A stretch of 7,815 nucleotides of DNA from an uncultured Neisseria sp. (lineage in GTDB: Bacteria; Pseudomonadota; Gammaproteobacteria; Burkholderiales; Neisseriaceae): positions 1 through 7,815 of the forward strand of contig CAMURX010000073.1 in assembly GCA_947097615.1 (NCBI GenBank), given 5' to 3'. This document shows positions 5,551 to 7,815 of this stretch, one piece after another. Numbering within the stretch: position 1 is the stretch's first letter; every line of letters begins with the position of its first letter. The notes beneath the pieces were generated by a model that was given only the letters and a program-made list of their open reading frames with translations, ran no database searches and was not told the DNA's origin. The position numbers and the translations under genes were made by a program.

Positions 5551-5594
5551 AGGCCGTCTGAAAACATCCGCAAGGTGTTTTCAGACGGCCTTTT
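5551..5594 (+). terminator. Rho-independent terminator made of an inverted DUS pair
   Basis: A DUS at 5551-5562 (+) faces a DUS at 5580-5591 (-). Pairing extends inward to 16 bp (5551-5566/5576-5591) with a 9-nt loop and a T-run (5591-5594). It lies 16 bases after the permease stop and should end that transcript. Confidence 0.85.
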
Positions 5595-5620
5595 GCATGG
5601 CGGAACGGATGGCTTGGGCA

Positions 5621-5646
5621 AGAAAAAGGGCGGAATTTCCGCCCTT
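5621..5646 (-). terminator. Rho-independent terminator of the alcohol dehydrogenase gene (no DUS)
   Basis: AAGGGCGGAA (5626-5635) and TTCCGCCCTT (5637-5646) form a perfect 10-bp inverted repeat. On the minus strand it is followed by TTTTTCTT, the usual T-tail. It begins 17 bases after the dehydrogenase stop, back to back with the DUS terminator of the permease gene. Confidence 0.85.
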
Positions 5647-5662
5647 GTGTTTTACCCGATTG

Positions 5663-6703
5663 TCAGCCGTTGATAAGCACCACTTTCATCGCCTGATTCT
5701 CCGAAGCGTGTTTGAACACGTCGTAGGCTTTTTCCAGCTCGGAAAGTTTGAAGCGGTGGGTCAGCATTTTGCTGTAATCGACCGAGCTGGTGGCCACGGC
5801 TTTGAGTAACATTTCGGTGGTGTTGCTGTTGACCAGGCCGGTGGTGATGGCCAGGTTTTTGATCCACAGTTTTTCCAGTTTGAAATCGACGGGCTTGCCG
5901 TGCACGCCGACCACGGCAATGTGGCCGCCGGGTTTGACGATGTCCTGGCACATATCCCAAGTGGCGGGAATGCCGACCGCTTCAATCGCGCAATCGACGC
6001 CGTCTTCGCCGACGATGGCAAAAACCTGCCGGGAAATGTCGCCCGACGCGGGATTGATGGTATGGGTGGCGCCCAGTTCTTTGGCCAGTTTCAAGCGGTT
6101 TTCGTCCATATCGCAGACGATAATCGTGGCGGGGCTGTAAAGCTGTGCAGTCAGCAGGGCGGACATGCCAACGGGGCCGGCACCGGCGATGAAGACGGTG
6201 TCGCCCGGTTTGACGTCTCCGCTCTGCACGCCGATTTCGTGGGCGGTGGGCAGGATGTCGGACAACAGCAGGGCGATTTCGTCGTCCACGGCGGTGGGCA
6301 GCGGAATCAGGCTGTTGTCGGCATAGGGCGTGCGCACATATTCAGCCTGCGTGCCGTCGATCATATAGCCGAGTATCCAGCCGCCGTTGCGGCAGTGGGA
6401 ATAGAGCTGGGTTTTGCAGTAGTCGCAGGTGCAGCATTTGCTGACGCAGGAGATGATGACTTTATCGCCGACTTTGATGTTTTTCACCGCCGATCCGACT
6501 TCTTCGACGATGCCCACGCCTTCATGCCCCAAGATGCGGCCGTCGGCCACTTCGGGGTTTTTGCCTTTCCAAATCCCCAAGTCGGTGCCGCAAATCGTGG
6601 TTTTTACGATTTTCACCACCGCATCGGTGGGATCGATGATTTGCGGTTTGGGTTTGTCTTCCAAACGGATGTCGTTGGTGCCGTGGTAAACCATTGCTTT
6701 CAT
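5663..6703 (-). CDS. Zinc-dependent alcohol dehydrogenase (medium-chain family)
   Basis: This NAD(P)-dependent cytoplasmic enzyme interconverts alcohols and aldehydes or ketones. The 346 residues include a GroES-like catalytic domain with likely catalytic zinc ligands C38, H60-E61 (GHEGVG) and D149, and a structural zinc site C90, C93, C96, C104. The Rossmann domain carries GAGPVG at 174-179, and an acidic residue (D198) at the end of the second strand favours NAD over NADP. An aspartate in place of the third catalytic cysteine is also seen in bacterial secondary alcohol dehydrogenases. The ATG at 6703 follows AAGGAAG (6714-6708, minus strand). The gene has a near-consensus promoter and its own terminator, so it is monocistronic. 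Its GC content is about ten points lower than that of ribF by hand count of sample lines. The substrate is unknown. Confidence 0.94.
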   Translation of the reverse strand: MKAMVYHGTNDIRLEDKPKPQIIDPTDAVVKIVKTTICGTDLGIWKGKNPEVADGRILGHEGVGIVEEVGSAVKNIKVGDKVIISCVSKCCTCDYCKTQLYSHCRNGGWILGYMIDGTQAEYVRTPYADNSLIPLPTAVDDEIALLLSDILPTAHEIGVQSGDVKPGDTVFIAGAGPVGMSALLTAQLYSPATIIVCDMDENRLKLAKELGATHTINPASGDISRQVFAIVGEDGVDCAIEAVGIPATWDMCQDIVKPGGHIAVVGVHGKPVDFKLEKLWIKNLAITTGLVNSNTTEMLLKAVATSSVDYSKMLTHRFKLSELEKAYDVFKHASENQAMKVVLING

Positions 6704-6757
6704 AATGCTTCCTTTCAGAACAGAGGGTGGACAAAACGAAAAACACCATTTATTCAG

Positions 6758-6786
6758 TTTATAGGCCGATTGATAATATCTGTCAA
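6758..6786 (-). promoter_or_regulatory. Strong promoter of the alcohol dehydrogenase gene
   Basis: On the minus strand a perfect TTGACA (6786-6781) and TATAAA (6763-6758, five of six) are 17 bases apart. AT-rich sequence upstream (6787-6800) could act as an UP element. The predicted start near 6751 gives a leader of about 48 nt. Confidence 0.8.
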
Positions 6787-6798
6787 ATTATTTAATTA

Positions 6799-6817
6799 TT
6801 TGTTATGGTGTAACAAA
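6799..6817. promoter_or_regulatory. Dyad upstream of the alcohol dehydrogenase promoter, possible regulator site
   Basis: TTTGTTA (6799-6805) and TAACAAA (6811-6817) form a perfect 7-bp inverted repeat with a 5-base centre, about 57 bases upstream of the predicted start. This position suits an activator. A T-N11-A core (TTGTTATGGTGTAACAA) is LysR-like, but the regulator is unknown. Its edge touches the DUS hairpin at 6816. Confidence 0.35.
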
Positions 6818-6849
6818 AGGCCGTCTGAAAACCTTTTCAGACGGCCTTT
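6816..6849 (-). terminator. Inverted DUS pair, terminator of ispH
   Basis: A DUS at 6818-6829 (+) faces a DUS at 6836-6847 (-). Pairing extends to 16 bp (6816-6831/6834-6849) around a 2-nt centre. On the minus strand a T-run follows, so it should end the ispH transcript 17 bases after its stop and insulate the dehydrogenase promoter. Confidence 0.82.
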
Positions 6850-6865
6850 GTTTATGTTGCGGCGT

Positions 6866-7810
6866 TTATTTCTTCTCGCCGCGCAACTCTTTGGGCAGCA
6901 CGAACACGATGCTCTCCTCCGCGCCCTCGCCCTCGCGCAGAGTGTCGTGTCCCCAGGCTTTGAGCGTGGCCAGCACTTCCTGCACCAGCACTTCGGGGGC
7001 GGACGCGCCTGCGGTAACGCCGACCTGTTTTTTGCCCTCGAACCATTCGCGGCGCAGGTAGGAGGCGTTGTCGACCATATAGGCGTCGACGCCGCGCTGG
7101 GCGGCCACTTCGCGCAGGCGGTTGCTGTTGGAGGAGTTGGGCGAACCGACGACGATGACGATGTCGCATTCCGCCGCCAGCTGCTTCACCGCTTCCTGAC
7201 GGTTGGTGGTGGCGTAGCAGATATCGTCTTTCGGCGGGCTTTTGATATTGGGGAAACGCGCTTTGAGGGCGGCGATGATGTCTTTGGTTTCGTCCACCGA
7301 CAGCGTGGTCTGGCTGACGTGCGACAGGCGGTCGGGGTCGGCCACTTCGAGTTTTGCCACGTCTTCCACCGTCTGCACCAGCAAAATCGCGCCCTCGGGC
7401 AGCTGCCCCATCGTGCCTTCCACTTCGGGGTGCCCCGCATGGCCGATCATAATAATCTGATAGCCCTGCGTATCCAGCCGCGACACTTCCTTGTGCACCT
7501 TCGTTACCAGAGGGCAGGTGGCGTCGAATACGCGGAAGCCCCGCGCCGCCGCTTCATCCTGCACCGCTTTGGACACGCCGTGCGCCGAATAAATCAGCGT
7601 CGCACCCTCGGGCACGTCAGCCAAGTCTTCGATAAACACCGCGCCTTTTTCGCGCAGATTGTCCACCACGAATTTGTTGTGCACGACTTCGTGGCGCACA
7701 TAAATCGGTGCGCCGAATTCCTCCAGTGCGCGCTCGACGATGCTGATGGCGCGGTCCACGCCCGCACAGAAGCCGCGCGGATTGGCCAGCATGATGGTTT
7801 TTTGGGTCAT
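6866..7810 (-). CDS. ispH: 4-hydroxy-3-methylbut-2-enyl diphosphate reductase
   Basis: IspH (LytB) is the last enzyme of the MEP pathway, reducing HMBPP to IPP and DMAPP with an iron-sulfur cluster in the cytoplasm. All 314 residues are present. The cluster cysteines are C15 ([11 protein letters not shown]), C99 (DATCPLV) and C198 (DDICYAT). Substrate-site residues are H44 (HEVVHN), H77 (SAHGVS), H127 and the proton-donating E129 (GHPEVEGT), with T168-T169 and the N-S-S-N-S stretch late in the protein. These correspond to E. coli C12, C96, C197, H41, H74, H124 and E126. The ATG at 7810-7808 gives the conserved N-terminus; its ribosome site lies beyond the window edge. Upstream genes on the minus strand are not visible. 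A DUS terminator follows. Confidence 0.97.
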   Translation of the reverse strand: MTQKTIMLANPRGFCAGVDRAISIVERALEEFGAPIYVRHEVVHNKFVVDNLREKGAVFIEDLADVPEGATLIYSAHGVSKAVQDEAAARGFRVFDATCPLVTKVHKEVSRLDTQGYQIIMIGHAGHPEVEGTMGQLPEGAILLVQTVEDVAKLEVADPDRLSHVSQTTLSVDETKDIIAALKARFPNIKSPPKDDICYATTNRQEAVKQLAAECDIVIVVGSPNSSNSNRLREVAAQRGVDAYMVDNASYLRREWFEGKKQVGVTAGASAPEVLVQEVLATLKAWGHDTLREGEGAEESIVFVLPKELRGEKK

Positions 7811-7815
7811 AATTG

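Noticed and set aside
4695..5621. A 308-codon frame on - across the ABC permease
   Set aside because: Arg/Gln/His-rich antisense shadow that even runs through the DUS terminator.
6770..6786. FNR box in the dehydrogenase promoter
   Set aside because: The half-sites TTGA and TCAA are separated by nine bases, not the spacing of TTGAT-N4-ATCAA, so an FNR site is not supported.
1..7815. tRNA/rRNA genes, CRISPR arrays, insertion sequences, toxin-antitoxin or defence genes
   Set aside because: None seen on either strand. Repeats present are DUS copies or hairpins near genes, and no transposase or spacer pattern was found.

Overview
The window is a GC-rich (about 60% by eye) stretch of a chromosome from the family Neisseriaceae. 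The strongest evidence is the 12-mer AGGCCGTCTGAA, the AG-DUS dialect of the neisserial DNA uptake sequence. I count 14 perfect copies and 2 one-mismatch copies in 7.8 kb, most as inverted pairs between genes. The protein set agrees with Neisseria, and the high GC with AG-DUS points to a commensal species rather than N. meningitidis or N. gonorrhoeae. The species cannot be fixed from this window.

Layout: (1) positions 1-156 hold the 3' end of a gene on +, possibly a pilin-like protein. (2) 293-712 (+) is a small DUF5071-type protein. (3) 931-2379 (+) is a proton-coupled peptide transporter of the POT family. (4) 2464-3204 (+) is an RluF-like rRNA pseudouridine synthase. (5) 3284-3580 (-) is a small two-helix membrane protein with a GTG start. 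(6) 3678-4607 (-) is ribF, the bifunctional riboflavin kinase/FMN adenylyltransferase. (7) 4788-5534 (+) is a polar amino acid ABC permease diverging from ribF, with no partner subunits in view. (8) 5663-6703 (-) is a zinc alcohol dehydrogenase with its own strong promoter. (9) 6866-7810 (-) is ispH, the last enzyme of the MEP isoprenoid pathway. No gap between genes exceeds 300 bases.

The genes look like separate housekeeping and metabolic units rather than one pathway. DUS-pair or other hairpins separate most of them, and several have their own recognisable promoter. No tRNA, rRNA, CRISPR array, insertion sequence, phage gene or defence system was seen.

I did not find a previously undescribed multi-gene system. 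The parts worth a second look are non-coding: a roughly 20-bp imperfect hairpin (764-820) and a perfect 9-bp dyad over the -10 region ahead of the peptide transporter, two interleaved inverted repeats between ribF and the ABC permease (4639-4676), and dyads around the consensus promoter of the alcohol dehydrogenase. DUS copies also serve as coding sequence or as a stop codon in four genes, and the usual ribF-ileS-lspA-ispH grouping is broken here.
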